This document shows positions 48,501 to 63,432 of a DNA stretch of 64,000 nt, piece by piece. The DNA lies in contig JACZZP010000018.1 in assembly GCA_015183035.1 (NCBI GenBank), positions 1,943,199 to 2,007,198 on the forward strand, read 5' to 3'. The position numbers and the translations under genes are program-made. Origin of the DNA: Meloidogyne chitwoodi (Eukaryota; Nematoda; Chromadorea; Rhabditida; Meloidogynidae). Below the pieces are notes generated by a model. That model was given only the letters and a program-made list of their open reading frames with translations, was not told the DNA's origin and searched no databases. How positions within the stretch are numbered: position 1 is the stretch's first letter; every line of letters starts with the position of its first letter.

Positions 48501-51500
48501 TGGTATTTCTTCAAATTTTTTTCTTTTATTATGATTCTCATTCTATATTCTTCATTCTTAAGCAAAAATTATCAACCTTTAACAGAACAGTCAAAAGTTG
48601 CAAGTTGCTGAATATATAAATTTTTTGGGGGAGAATGACTATTTTGAATTTTTGTAAAAAAAATCTGTAGGTAAGTTTCGTATGAGTCATATCTCATTCG
48701 AAAGAGGATGAAGAGCTGAATGGAACAAGCTATGGAAATCAATCAACTTACAGACAGAACTCGAGAAACAGGTTCATGAACATTTGAATTTTTTGGGGGA
48801 GAACTACTATTTTGAATTTTTGTAAAAAAATTTCTGTAGGTAAGTTTCGGATGAGTCATATCTCATTCGAAAGAGGATGAAGAGCTGAATGGAACAAGCT
48901 ATGGAAATCAATCAACTTACAGACAGAACTCGAGAAACAGGTTCATGAACATAGAAATATTTTTTGGTGAAAAAATTTTTTAAATTGAAAAATTTTTTTA
49001 TTCCAATGTTAAATTATACTGAATTTGGTATCATTCGAAAGAGCTTGAAAAGCTGTATCGAATGAGTTATTTATTTAAAATTCTAACGAGTAGAATTCGA
49101 GAACCAGGTCCATGAACATTTGAATTTTTTGGGGAGAATAAATTTTTTAAATTGAAAAATTTTTTTATCCCTCTATAAGATTATTCTAAATTTGGTATCA
49201 TTCGAAAGAGCTTAAAGAGCTGTATCGAATGAGCTATGAAAATCAAAAATCGTATTAGTTTTTGAGAACCAAGTCCATGAACATTGGAATTTTTTGGGGG
49301 AAGGAATATTTAAAACTTCGATAAAAAAATTTCCTCCGAATCATATTCGCTGTAATTTGTATCATTTGTAGAGCTCGAAAAACTGAATCGAATGAGCTAT
49401 GATAGACCACCTAAATAAGAAGGCTTTGAGAGATATGATTTTTTGAAGAAAAATTTGGGGGAGGAATATTTTTGAACTTTTATAAAAAAAATTCCATCGT
49501 TGGAAATTTGCTGAATTTAGTATCATTTGAAAGAGCTTAAAGAGCTGAATCGAATGAGCTATAAAATTCAAAAATCCATCGACTAGTTTTTGAGAAAAAA
49601 TTTTTTGAAAATAGAAGGAGTAAAGGAACACCCTTTTCTACCTTTAAGTTTCATTGGGTGTATAAAAAATTAAACTCCAAACCTTTAAGCTTCAAAAGGT
49701 ACAGAAGAGACCAGATACGGTCACATCCAAGCATTAGAGCTTCAATAGGTGTAGAAGAGACAAGCCACTTCCACTTTGGAGAGCTTGGGTTTTGGCTGGG
49801 TGTAAACAGGGAGATGGGGGGAACAAATTTATTAACTTTTTATTTCTTTGGTATTTCTTCAAATTTTTTTCTTTTATTATGATTCTCATTCTATATTCTT
49901 CATTCTTAAGCAAAAATTATCAACCTTTAACAGAACAGTCAAAAGTTGCAAGTTGCTGAATATATAAATTTTTTGGGGGAGAATGACTATTTTGAATTTT
50001 TGTAAAAAAAAATCTGTAGGTAAGTTTCGTATGAGTCATATCTCATTCGAAAGAGGATGAAGAGCTGAATGGAACAAGCTATGGAAATCAATCAACTTAC
50101 AGACAGAACTCGAGAAACAGGTTCATGAACATTTGAATTTTTTGGGGGAGAACTACTATTTTGAATTTTTGTAAAAAAATTTCTGTAGGTAAGTTTCGGA
50201 TGAGTCATATCTCATTCGAAAGAGGATGAAGAGCTGAATGGAACAAGCTATGGAAATCAATCAACTTACAGACAGAACTCGAGAAACAGGTTCATGAACA
50301 TAGAAATATTTTTTGGTGAAAAAATTTTTTAAATTGAAAAATTTTTTTATTCCAATGTTAAATTATACTGAATTTGGTATCATTCGAAAGAGCTTGAAAA
50401 GCTGTATCGAATGAGTTATTTATTTAAAATTCTAACGAGTAGAATTCGAGAACCAGGTCCATGAACATTTGAATTTTTTGGGGAGAATAAATTTTTTAAA
50501 TTGAAAAATTTTTTTATCCCTCTATAAGATTATTCTAAATTTGGTATCATTCGAAAGAGCTTAAAGAGCTGTATCGAATGAGCTATGAAAATCAAAAATC
50601 GTATTAGTTTTTGAGAACCAAGTCCATGAACATTGGAATTTTTTGGGGGAAGGAATATTTAAAACTTCGATAAAAAAATTTCCTCCGAATCATATTCGCT
50701 GTAATTTGTATCATTTGTAGAGCTCGAAAAACTGAATCGAATGAGCTATGATAGACCACCTAAATAAGAAGGCTTTGAGAGATATGATTTTTTGAAGAAA
50801 AATTTGGGGGAGGAATATTTTTGAACTTTTATAAAAAAAATTCCATCGTTGGAAATTTGCTGAATTTAGTATCATTTGAAAGAGCTTAAAGAGCTGAATC
50901 GAATGAGCTATAAAATTCAAAAATCCATCGACTAGTTTTTGAGAAAAAATTTTTTGAAAATAGAAGGAGTAAAGGAACACCCTTTTCTACCTTTAAGTTT
51001 CATTGGGTGTATAAAAAATTAAACTCCAAACCTTTAAGCTTCAAAAGGTACAGAAGAGACCAGATACGGTCACATCCAAGCATTAGAGCTTCAATAGGTG
51101 TAGAAGAGACAAGCCACTTCCACTTTGGAGAGCTTGGGTTTTGGCTGGGTGTAAACAGGGAGATGGGGGGAACAAATTTATTAACTTTTTATTTCTTTGG
51201 TATTTCTTCAAATTTTTTTCTTTTATTATGATTCTCATTCTATATTCTTCATTCTTAAGCAAAAATTATCAACCTTTAACAGAACAGTCAAAAGTTGCAA
51301 GTTGCTGAATATATAAATTTTTTGGGGGAGAATGACTATTTTGAATTTTTGTAAAAAAAATCTGTAGGTAAGTTTCGTATGAGTCATATCTCATTCGAAA
51401 GAGGATGAAGAGCTGAATGGAACAAGCTATGGAAATCAATCAACTTACAGACAGAACTCGAGAAACAGGTTCATGAACATTTGAATTTTTTGGGGGAGAA

Positions 51501-54500
51501 CTACTATTTTGAATTTTTGTAAAAAAATTTCTGTAGGTAAGTTTCGGATGAGTCATATCTCATTCGAAAGAGGATGAAGAGCTGAATGGAACAAGCTATG
51601 GAAATCAATCAACTTACAGACAGAACTCGAGAAACAGGTTCATGAACATAGAAATATTTTTTGGTGAAAAAATTTTTTAAATTGAAAAATTTTTTTATTC
51701 CAATGTTAAATTATACTGAATTTGGTATCATTCGAAAGAGCTTGAAAAGCTGTATCGAATGAGTTATTTATTTAAAATTCTAACGAGTAGAATTCGAGAA
51801 CCAGGTCCATGAACATTTGAATTTTTTGGGGAGAATAAATTTTTTAAATTGAAAAATTTTTTTATCCCTCTATAAGATTATTCTAAATTTGGTATCATTC
51901 GAAAGAGCTTAAAGAGCTGTATCGAATGAGCTATGAAAATCAAAAATCGTATTAGTTTTTGAGAACCAAGTCCATGAACATTGGAATTTTTTGGGGGAAG
52001 GAATATTTAAAACTTCGATAAAAAAATTTCCTCCGAATCATATTCGCTGTAATTTGTATCATTTGTAGAGCTCGAAAAACTGAATCGAATGAGCTATGAT
52101 AGACCACCTAAATAAGAAGGCTTTGAGAGATATGATTTTTTGAAGAAAAATTTGGGGGAGGAATATTTTTGAACTTTTATAAAAAAAATTCCATCGTTGG
52201 AAATTTGCTGAATTTAGTATCATTTGAAAGAGCTTAAAGAGCTGAATCGAATGAGCTATAAAATTCAAAAATCCATCGACTAGTTTTTGAGAAAAAATTT
52301 TTTGAAAATAGAAGGAGTAAAGGAACACCCTTTTCTACCTTTAAGTTTCATTGGGTGTATAAAAAATTAAACTCCAAACCTTTAAGCTTCAAAAGGTACA
52401 GAAGAGACCAGATACGGTCACATCCAAGCATTAGAGCTTCAATAGGTGTAGAAGAGACAAGCCACTTCCACTTTGGAGAGCTTGGGTTTTGGCTGGGTGT
52501 AAACAGGGAGATGGGGGGAACAAATTTATTAACTTTTTATTTCTTTGGTATTTCTTCAAATTTTTTTCTTTTATTATGATTCTCATTCTATATTCTTCAT
52601 TCTTAAGCAAAAATTATCAACCTTTAACAGAACAGTCAAAAGTTGCAAGTTGCTGAATATATAAATTTTTTGGGGGAGAATGACTATTTTGAATTTTTGT
52701 AAAAAAAAATCTGTAGGTAAGTTTCGTATGAGTCATATCTCATTCGAAAGAGGATGAAGAGCTGAATGGAACAAGCTATGGAAATCAATCAACTTACAGA
52801 CAGAACTCGAGAAACAGGTTCATGAACATTTGAATTTTTTGGGGGAGAACTACTATTTTGAATTTTTGTAAAAAAATTTCTGTAGGTAAGTTTCGGATGA
52901 GTCATATCTCATTCGAAAGAGGATGAAGAGCTGAATGGAACAAGCTATGGAAATCAATCAACTTACAGACAGAACTCGAGAAACAGGTTCATGAACATAG
53001 AAATATTTTTTGGTGAAAAAATTTTTTAAATTGAAAAATTTTTTTATTCCAATGTTAAATTATACTGAATTTGGTATCATTCGAAAGAGCTTGAAAAGCT
53101 GTATCGAATGAGTTATTTATTTAAAATTCTAACGAGTAGAATTCGAGAACCAGGTCCATGAACATTTGAATTTTTTGGGGAGAATAAATTTTTTAAATTG
53201 AAAAATTTTTTTATCCCTCTATAAGATTATTCTAAATTTGGTATCATTCGAAAGAGCTTAAAGAGCTGTATCGAATGAGCTATGAAAATCAAAAATCGTA
53301 TTAGTTTTTGAGAACCAAGTCCATGAACATTGGAATTTTTTGGGGGAAGGAATATTTAAAACTTCGATAAAAAAATTTCCTCCGAATCATATTCGCTGTA
53401 ATTTGTATCATTTGTAGAGCTCGAAAAACTGAATCGAATGAGCTATGATAGACCACCTAAATAAGAAGGCTTTGAGAGATATGATTTTTTGAAGAAAAAT
53501 TTGGGGGAGGAATATTTTTGAACTTTTATAAAAAAAATTCCATCGTTGGAAATTTGCTGAATTTAGTATCATTTGAAAGAGCTTAAAGAGCTGAATCGAA
53601 TGAGCTATAAAATTCAAAAATCCATCGACTAGTTTTTGAGAAAAAATTTTTTGAAAATAGAAGGAGTAAAGGAACACCCTTTTCTACCTTTAAGTTTCAT
53701 TGGGTGTATAAAAAATTAAACTCCAAACCTTTAAGCTTCAAAAGGTACAGAAGAGACCAGATACGGTCACATCCAAGCATTAGAGCTTCAATAGGTGTAG
53801 AAGAGACAAGCCACTTCCACTTTGGAGAGCTTGGGTTTTGGCTGGGTGTAAACAGGGAGATGGGGGGAACAAATTTATTAACTTTTTATTTCTTTGGTAT
53901 TTCTTCAAATTTTTTTCTTTTATTATGATTCTCATTCTATATTCTTCATTCTTAAGCAAAAATTATCAACCTTTAACAGAACAGTCAAAAGTTGCAAGTT
54001 GCTGAATATATAAATTTTTTGGGGGAGAATGACTATTTTGAATTTTTGTAAAAAAAATCTGTAGGTAAGTTTCGTATGAGTCATATCTCATTCGAAAGAG
54101 GATGAAGAGCTGAATGGAACAAGCTATGGAAATCAATCAACTTACAGACAGAACTCGAGAAACAGGTTCATGAACATTTGAATTTTTTGGGGGAGAACTA
54201 CTATTTTGAATTTTTGTAAAAAAATTTCTGTAGGTAAGTTTCGGATGAGTCATATCTCATTCGAAAGAGGATGAAGAGCTGAATGGAACAAGCTATGGAA
54301 ATCAATCAACTTACAGACAGAACTCGAGAAACAGGTTCATGAACATAGAAATATTTTTTGGTGAAAAAATTTTTTAAATTGAAAAATTTTTTTATTCCAA
54401 TGTTAAATTATACTGAATTTGGTATCATTCGAAAGAGCTTGAAAAGCTGTATCGAATGAGTTATTTATTTAAAATTCTAACGAGTAGAATTCGAGAACCA

Positions 54501-57500
54501 GGTCCATGAACATTTGAATTTTTTGGGGAGAATAAATTTTTTAAATTGAAAAATTTTTTTATCCCTCTATAAGATTATTCTAAATTTGGTATCATTCGAA
54601 AGAGCTTAAAGAGCTGTATCGAATGAGCTATGAAAATCAAAAATCGTATTAGTTTTTGAGAACCAAGTCCATGAACATTGGAATTTTTTGGGGGAAGGAA
54701 TATTTAAAACTTCGATAAAAAAATTTCCTCCGAATCATATTCGCTGTAATTTGTATCATTTGTAGAGCTCGAAAAACTGAATCGAATGAGCTATGATAGA
54801 CCACCTAAATAAGAAGGCTTTGAGAGATATGATTTTTTGAAGAAAAATTTGGGGGAGGAATATTTTTGAACTTTTATAAAAAAAATTCCATCGTTGGAAA
54901 TTTGCTGAATTTAGTATCATTTGAAAGAGCTTAAAGAGCTGAATCGAATGAGCTATAAAATTCAAAAATCCATCGACTAGTTTTTGAGAAAAAATTTTTT
55001 GAAAATAGAAGGAGTAAAGGAACACCCTTTTCTACCTTTAAGTTTCATTGGGTGTATAAAAAATTAAACTCCAAACCTTTAAGCTTCAAAAGGTACAGAA
55101 GAGACCAGATACGGTCACATCCAAGCATTAGAGCTTCAATAGGTGTAGAAGAGACAAGCCACTTCCACTTTGGAGAGCTTGGGTTTTGGCTGGGTGTAAA
55201 CAGGGAGATGGGGGGAACAAATTTATTAACTTTTTATTTCTTTGGTATTTCTTCAAATTTTTTTCTTTTATTATGATTCTCATTCTATATTCTTCATTCT
55301 TAAGCAAAAATTATCAACCTTTAACAGAACAGTCAAAAGTTGCAAGTTGCTGAATATATAAATTTTTTGGGGGAGAATGACTATTTTGAATTTTTGTAAA
55401 AAAAAATCTGTAGGTAAGTTTCGTATGAGTCATATCTCATTCGAAAGAGGATGAAGAGCTGAATGGAACAAGCTATGGAAATCAATCAACTTACAGACAG
55501 AACTCGAGAAACAGGTTCATGAACATTTGAATTTTTTGGGGGAGAACTACTATTTTGAATTTTTGTAAAAAAATTTCTGTAGGTAAGTTTCGGATGAGTC
55601 ATATCTCATTCGAAAGAGGATGAAGAGCTGAATGGAACAAGCTATGGAAATCAATCAACTTACAGACAGAACTCGAGAAACAGGTTCATGAACATAGAAA
55701 TATTTTTTGGTGAAAAAATTTTTTAAATTGAAAAATTTTTTTATTCCAATGTTAAATTATACTGAATTTGGTATCATTCGAAAGAGCTTGAAAAGCTGTA
55801 TCGAATGAGTTATTTATTTAAAATTCTAACGAGTAGAATTCGAGAACCAGGTCCATGAACATTTGAATTTTTTGGGGAGAATAAATTTTTTAAATTGAAA
55901 AATTTTTTTATCCCTCTATAAGATTATTCTAAATTTGGTATCATTCGAAAGAGCTTAAAGAGCTGTATCGAATGAGCTATGAAAATCAAAAATCGTATTA
56001 GTTTTTGAGAACCAAGTCCATGAACATTGGAATTTTTTGGGGGAAGGAATATTTAAAACTTCGATAAAAAAATTTCCTCCGAATCATATTCGCTGTAATT
56101 TGTATCATTTGTAGAGCTCGAAAAACTGAATCGAATGAGCTATGATAGACCACCTAAATAAGAAGGCTTTGAGAGATATGATTTTTTGAAGAAAAATTTG
56201 GGGGAGGAATATTTTTGAACTTTTATAAAAAAAATTCCATCGTTGGAAATTTGCTGAATTTAGTATCATTTGAAAGAGCTTAAAGAGCTGAATCGAATGA
56301 GCTATAAAATTCAAAAATCCATCGACTAGTTTTTGAGAAAAAATTTTTTGAAAATAGAAGGAGTAAAGGAACACCCTTTTCTACCTTTAAGTTTCATTGG
56401 GTGTATAAAAAATTAAACTCCAAACCTTTAAGCTTCAAAAGGTACAGAAGAGACCAGATACGGTCACATCCAAGCATTAGAGCTTCAATAGGTGTAGAAG
56501 AGACAAGCCACTTCCACTTTGGAGAGCTTGGGTTTTGGCTGGGTGTAAACAGGGAGATGGGGGGAACAAATTTATTAACTTTTTATTTCTTTGGTATTTC
56601 TTCAAATTTTTTTCTTTTATTATGATTCTCATTCTATATTCTTCATTCTTAAGCAAAAATTATCAACCTTTAACAGAACAGTCAAAAGTTGCAAGTTGCT
56701 GAATATATAAATTTTTTGGGGGAGAATGACTATTTTGAATTTTTGTAAAAAAAATCTGTAGGTAAGTTTCGTATGAGTCATATCTCATTCGAAAGAGGAT
56801 GAAGAGCTGAATGGAACAAGCTATGGAAATCAATCAACTTACAGACAGAACTCGAGAAACAGGTTCATGAACATTTGAATTTTTTGGGGGAGAACTACTA
56901 TTTTGAATTTTTGTAAAAAAATTTCTGTAGGTAAGTTTCGGATGAGTCATATCTCATTCGAAAGAGGATGAAGAGCTGAATGGAACAAGCTATGGAAATC
57001 AATCAACTTACAGACAGAACTCGAGAAACAGGTTCATGAACATAGAAATATTTTTTGGTGAAAAAATTTTTTAAATTGAAAAATTTTTTTATTCCAATGT
57101 TAAATTATACTGAATTTGGTATCATTCGAAAGAGCTTGAAAAGCTGTATCGAATGAGTTATTTATTTAAAATTCTAACGAGTAGAATTCGAGAACCAGGT
57201 CCATGAACATTTGAATTTTTTGGGGAGAATAAATTTTTTAAATTGAAAAATTTTTTTATCCCTCTATAAGATTATTCTAAATTTGGTATCATTCGAAAGA
57301 GCTTAAAGAGCTGTATCGAATGAGCTATGAAAATCAAAAATCGTATTAGTTTTTGAGAACCAAGTCCATGAACATTGGAATTTTTTGGGGGAAGGAATAT
57401 TTAAAACTTCGATAAAAAAATTTCCTCCGAATCATATTCGCTGTAATTTGTATCATTTGTAGAGCTCGAAAAACTGAATCGAATGAGCTATGATAGACCA

Positions 57501-60500
57501 CCTAAATAAGAAGGCTTTGAGAGATATGATTTTTTGAAGAAAAATTTGGGGGAGGAATATTTTTGAACTTTTATAAAAAAAATTCCATCGTTGGAAATTT
57601 GCTGAATTTAGTATCATTTGAAAGAGCTTAAAGAGCTGAATCGAATGAGCTATAAAATTCAAAAATCCATCGACTAGTTTTTGAGAAAAAATTTTTTGAA
57701 AATAGAAGGAGTAAAGGAACACCCTTTTCTACCTTTAAGTTTCATTGGGTGTATAAAAAATTAAACTCCAAACCTTTAAGCTTCAAAAGGTACAGAAGAG
57801 ACCAGATACGGTCACATCCAAGCATTAGAGCTTCAATAGGTGTAGAAGAGACAAGCCACTTCCACTTTGGAGAGCTTGGGTTTTGGCTGGGTGTAAACAG
57901 GGAGATGGGGGGAACAAATTTATTAACTTTTTATTTCTTTGGTATTTCTTCAAATTTTTTTCTTTTATTATGATTCTCATTCTATATTCTTCATTCTTAA
58001 GCAAAAATTATCAACCTTTAACAGAACAGTCAAAAGTTGCAAGTTGCTGAATATATAAATTTTTTGGGGGAGAATGACTATTTTGAATTTTTGTAAAAAA
58101 AATCTGTAGGTAAGTTTCGTATGAGTCATATCTCATTCGAAAGAGGATGAAGAGCTGAATGGAACAAGCTATGGAAATCAATCAACTTACAGACAGAACT
58201 CGAGAAACAGGTTCATGAACATTTGAATTTTTTGGGGGAGAACTACTATTTTGAATTTTTGTAAAAAAATTTCTGTAGGTAAGTTTCGGATGAGTCATAT
58301 CTCATTCGAAAGAGGATGAAGAGCTGAATGGAACAAGCTATGGAAATCAATCAACTTACAGACAGAACTCGAGAAACAGGTTCATGAACATAGAAATATT
58401 TTTTGGTGAAAAAATTTTTTAAATTGAAAAATTTTTTTATTCCAATGTTAAATTATACTGAATTTGGTATCATTCGAAAGAGCTTGAAAAGCTGTATCGA
58501 ATGAGTTATTTATTTAAAATTCTAACGAGTAGAATTCGAGAACCAGGTCCATGAACATTTGAATTTTTTGGGGAGAATAAATTTTTTAAATTGAAAAATT
58601 TTTTTATCCCTCTATAAGATTATTCTAAATTTGGTATCATTCGAAAGAGCTTAAAGAGCTGTATCGAATGAGCTATGAAAATCAAAAATCGTATTAGTTT
58701 TTGAGAACCAAGTCCATGAACATTGGAATTTTTTGGGGGAAGGAATATTTAAAACTTCGATAAAAAAATTTCCTCCGAATCATATTCGCTGTAATTTGTA
58801 TCATTTGTAGAGCTCGAAAAACTGAATCGAATGAGCTATGATAGACCACCTAAATAAGAAGGCTTTGAGAGATATGATTTTTTGAAGAAAAATTTGGGGG
58901 AGGAATATTTTTGAACTTTTATAAAAAAAATTCCATCGTTGGAAATTTGCTGAATTTAGTATCATTTGAAAGAGCTTAAAGAGCTGAATCGAATGAGCTA
59001 TAAAATTCAAAAATCCATCGACTAGTTTTTGAGAAAAAATTTTTTGAAAATAGAAGGAGTAAAGGAACACCCTTTTCTACCTTTAAGTTTCATTGGGTGT
59101 ATAAAAAATTAAACTCCAAACCTTTAAGCTTCAAAAGGTACAGAAGAGACCAGATACGGTCACATCCAAGCATTAGAGCTTCAATAGGTGTAGAAGAGAC
59201 AAGCCACTTCCACTTTGGAGAGCTTGGGTTTTGGCTGGGTGTAAACAGGGAGATGGGGGGAACAAATTTATTAACTTTTTATTTCTTTGGTATTTCTTCA
59301 AATTTTTTTCTTTTATTATGATTCTCATTCTATATTCTTCATTCTTAAGCAAAAATTATCAACCTTTAACAGAACAGTCAAAAGTTGCAAGTTGCTGAAT
59401 ATATAAATTTTTTGGGGGAGAATGACTATTTTGAATTTTTGTAAAAAAAATCTGTAGGTAAGTTTCGTATGAGTCATATCTCATTCGAAAGAGGATGAAG
59501 AGCTGAATGGAACAAGCTATGGAAATCAATCAACTTACAGACAGAACTCGAGAAACAGGTTCATGAACATTTGAATTTTTTGGGGGAGAACTACTATTTT
59601 GAATTTTTGTAAAAAAATTTCTGTAGGTAAGTTTCGGATGAGTCATATCTCATTCGAAAGAGGATGAAGAGCTGAATGGAACAAGCTATGGAAATCAATC
59701 AACTTACAGACAGAACTCGAGAAACAGGTTCATGAACATAGAAATATTTTTTGGTGAAAAAATTTTTTAAATTGAAAAATTTTTTTATTCCAATGTTAAA
59801 TTATACTGAATTTGGTATCATTCGAAAGAGCTTGAAAAGCTGTATCGAATGAGTTATTTATTTAAAATTCTAACGAGTAGAATTCGAGAACCAGGTCCAT
59901 GAACATTTGAATTTTTTGGGGAGAATAAATTTTTTAAATTGAAAAATTTTTTTATCCCTCTATAAGATTATTCTAAATTTGGTATCATTCGAAAGAGCTT
60001 AAAGAGCTGTATCGAATGAGCTATGAAAATCAAAAATCGTATTAGTTTTTGAGAACCAAGTCCATGAACATTGGAATTTTTTGGGGGAAGGAATATTTAA
60101 AACTTCGATAAAAAAATTTCCTCCGAATCATATTCGCTGTAATTTGTATCATTTGTAGAGCTCGAAAAACTGAATCGAATGAGCTATGATAGACCACCTA
60201 AATAAGAAGGCTTTGAGAGATATGATTTTTTGAAGAAAAATTTGGGGGAGGAATATTTTTGAACTTTTATAAAAAAAATTCCATCGTTGGAAATTTGCTG
60301 AATTTAGTATCATTTGAAAGAGCTTAAAGAGCTGAATCGAATGAGCTATAAAATTCAAAAATCCATCGACTAGTTTTTGAGAAAAAATTTTTTGAAAATA
60401 GAAGGAGTAAAGGAACACCCTTTTCTACCTTTAAGTTTCATTGGGTGTATAAAAAATTAAACTCCAAACCTTTAAGCTTCAAAAGGTACAGAAGAGACCA

Positions 60501-63432
60501 GATACGGTCACATCCAAGCATTAGAGCTTCAATAGGTGTAGAAGAGACAAGCCACTTCCACTTTGGAGAGCTTGGGTTTTGGCTGGGTGTAAACAGGGAG
60601 ATGGGGGGAACAAATTTATTAACTTTTTATTTCTTTGGTATTTCTTCAAATTTTTTTCTTTTATTATGATTCTCATTCTATATTCTTCATTCTTAAGCAA
60701 AAATTATCAACCTTTAACAGAACAGTCAAAAGTTGCAAGTTGCTGAATATATAAATTTTTTGGGGGAGAATGACTATTTTGAATTTTTGTAAAAAAAATC
60801 TGTAGGTAAGTTTCGTATGAGTCATATCTCATTCGAAAGAGGATGAAGAGCTGAATGGAACAAGCTATGGAAATCAATCAACTTACAGACAGAACTCGAG
60901 AAACAGGTTCATGAACATTTGAATTTTTTGGGGGAGAACTACTATTTTGAATTTTTGTAAAAAAATTTCTGTAGGTAAGTTTCGGATGAGTCATATCTCA
61001 TTCGAAAGAGGATGAAGAGCTGAATGGAACAAGCTATGGAAATCAATCAACTTACAGACAGAACTCGAGAAACAGGTTCATGAACATAGAAATATTTTTT
61101 GGTGAAAAAATTTTTTAAATTGAAAAATTTTTTTATTCCAATGTTAAATTATACTGAATTTGGTATCATTCGAAAGAGCTTGAAAAGCTGTATCGAATGA
61201 GTTATTTATTTAAAATTCTAACGAGTAGAATTCGAGAACCAGGTCCATGAACATTTGAATTTTTTGGGGAGAATAAATTTTTTAAATTGAAAAATTTTTT
61301 TATCCCTCTATAAGATTATTCTAAATTTGGTATCATTCGAAAGAGCTTAAAGAGCTGTATCGAATGAGCTATGAAAATCAAAAATCGTATTAGTTTTTGA
61401 GAACCAAGTCCATGAACATTGGAATTTTTTGGGGGAAGGAATATTTAAAACTTCGATAAAAAAATTTCCTCCGAATCATATTCGCTGTAATTTGTATCAT
61501 TTGTAGAGCTCGAAAAACTGAATCGAATGAGCTATGATAGACCACCTAAATAAGAAGGCTTTGAGAGATATGATTTTTTGAAGAAAAATTTGGGGGAGGA
61601 ATATTTTTGAACTTTTATAAAAAAAATTCCATCGTTGGAAATTTGCTGAATTTAGTATCATTTGAAAGAGCTTAAAGAGCTGAATCGAATGAGCTATAAA
61701 ATTCAAAAATCCATCGACTAGTTTTTGAGAAAAAATTTTTTGAAAATAGAAGGAGTAAAGGAACACCCTTTTCTACCTTTAAGTTTCATTGGGTGTATAA
61801 AAAATTAAACTCCAAACCTTTAAGCTTCAAAAGGTACAGAAGAGACCAGATACGGTCACATCCAAGCATTAGAGCTTCAATAGGTGTAGAAGAGACAAGC
61901 CACTTCCACTTTGGAGAGCTTGGGTTTTGGCTGGGTGTAAACAGGGAGATGGGGGGAACAAATTTATTAACTTTTTATTTCTTTGGTATTTCTTCAAATT
62001 TTTTCTTTTATTATGATTCTCATTCTATATTCTTCATTCTTAAGCAAAAATTATCAACCTTTAACAGAACAGTCAAAAGTTGCAAGTTGCTGAATATATA
62101 AATTTTTTGGGGGAGAATGACTATTTTGAATTTTTGTAAAAAAAATCTGTAGGTAAGTTTCGTATGAGTCATATCTCATTCGAAAGAGGATGAAGAGCTG
62201 AATGGAACAAGCTATGGAAATCAATCAACTTACAGACAGAACTCGAGAAACAGGTTCATGAACATTTGAATTTTTTGGGGGAGAACTACTATTTTGAATT
62301 TTTGTAAAAAAATTTCTGTAGGTAAGTTTCGGATGAGTCATATCTCATTCGAAAGAGGATGAAGAGCTGAATGGAACAAGCTATGGAAATCAATCAACTT
62401 ACAGACAGAACTCGAGAAACAGGTTCATGAACATAGAAATATTTTTTGGTGAAAAAATTTTTTAAATTGAAAAATTTTTTTATTCCAATGTTAAATTATA
62501 CTGAATTTGGTATCATTCGAAAGAGCTTGAAAAGCTGTATCGAATGAGTTATTTATTTAAAATTCTAACGAGTAGAATTCGAGAACCAGGTCCATGAACA
62601 TTTGAATTTTTTGGGGAGAATAAATTTTTTAAATTGAAAAATTTTTTTATCCCTCTATAAGATTATTCTAAATTTGGTATCATTCGAAAGAGCTTAAAGA
62701 GCTGTATCGAATGAGCTATGAAAATCAAAAATCGTATTAGTTTTTGAGAACCAAGTCCATGAACATTGGAATTTTTTGGGGGAAGGAATATTTAAAACTT
62801 CGATAAAAAAATTTCCTCCGAATCATATTCGCTGTAATTTGTATCATTTGTAGAGCTCGAAAAACTGAATCGAATGAGCTATGATAGACCACCTAAATAA
62901 GAAGGCTTTGAGAGATATGATTTTTTGAAGAAAAATTTGGGGGAGGAATATTTTTGAACTTTTATAAAAAAAATTCCATCGTTGGAAATTTGCTGAATTT
63001 AGTATCATTTGAAAGAGCTTAAAGAGCTGAATCGAATGAGCTATAAAATTCAAAAATCCATCGACTAGTTTTTGAGAAAAAATTTTTTGAAAATAGAAGG
63101 AGTAAAGGAACACCCTTTTCTACCTTTAAGTTTCATTGGGTGTATAAAAAATTAAACTCCAAACCTTTAAGCTTCAAAAGGTACAGAAGAGACCAGATAC
63201 GGTCACATCCAAGCATTAGAGCTTCAATAGGTGTAGAAGAGACAAGCCACTTCCACTTTGGAGAGCTTGGGTTTTGGCTGGGTGTAAACAGGGAGATGGG
63301 GGGAACAAATTTATTAACTTTTTATTTCTTTGGTATTTCTTCAAATTTTTTTCTTTTATTATGATTCTCATTCTATATTCTTCATTCTTAAGCAAAAATT
63401 ATCAACCTTTAACAGAACAGTCAAAAGTTGCA

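Larger units (their letters stand above)
14902..63432 (+). repeat. Satellite array: 36 complete 1,348-bp higher-order repeat units
   Basis: The unit recurs head-to-tail with a constant 1,348-base step. Across 36 steps I found only five length changes, all single bases in homopolymers: an extra T at about 43600-43607, an extra A at 50004-50012, 52701-52709 and 55398-55406, and a lost T at about 61999-62004. I saw no base substitutions, though I did not align every copy base by base. In the first such unit, submonomers run A 14909-15076, B 15077-15245, C 15246-15412, D 15413-15577, E 15578-15735 and F 15736-15905, followed by a spacer at 15906-16256. A and B are close to identical, as are parts of C and D; E and F are more diverged. 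Each copy carries an 89-codon minus frame and a 74-codon plus frame (102 codons in one copy because of the lost T), with no protein similarity that I recognise. Confidence 0.97.

Noticed and set aside
14313..63364. Recurring 89-codon minus-strand and 74-codon plus-strand open frames in every satellite unit
   Set aside because: They are identical by repetition of the DNA, have no recognisable domain, and are bounded by chance stops. The single 102-codon version arises from a one-base homopolymer loss. Uninterrupted frames in identical copies are not evidence of selection on protein.
14902..63432. CRISPR-like array of regularly spaced repeats
   Set aside because: The whole 1,348-bp unit including its spacer is identical from copy to copy, the genes are eukaryotic with introns, and there are no variable spacers.
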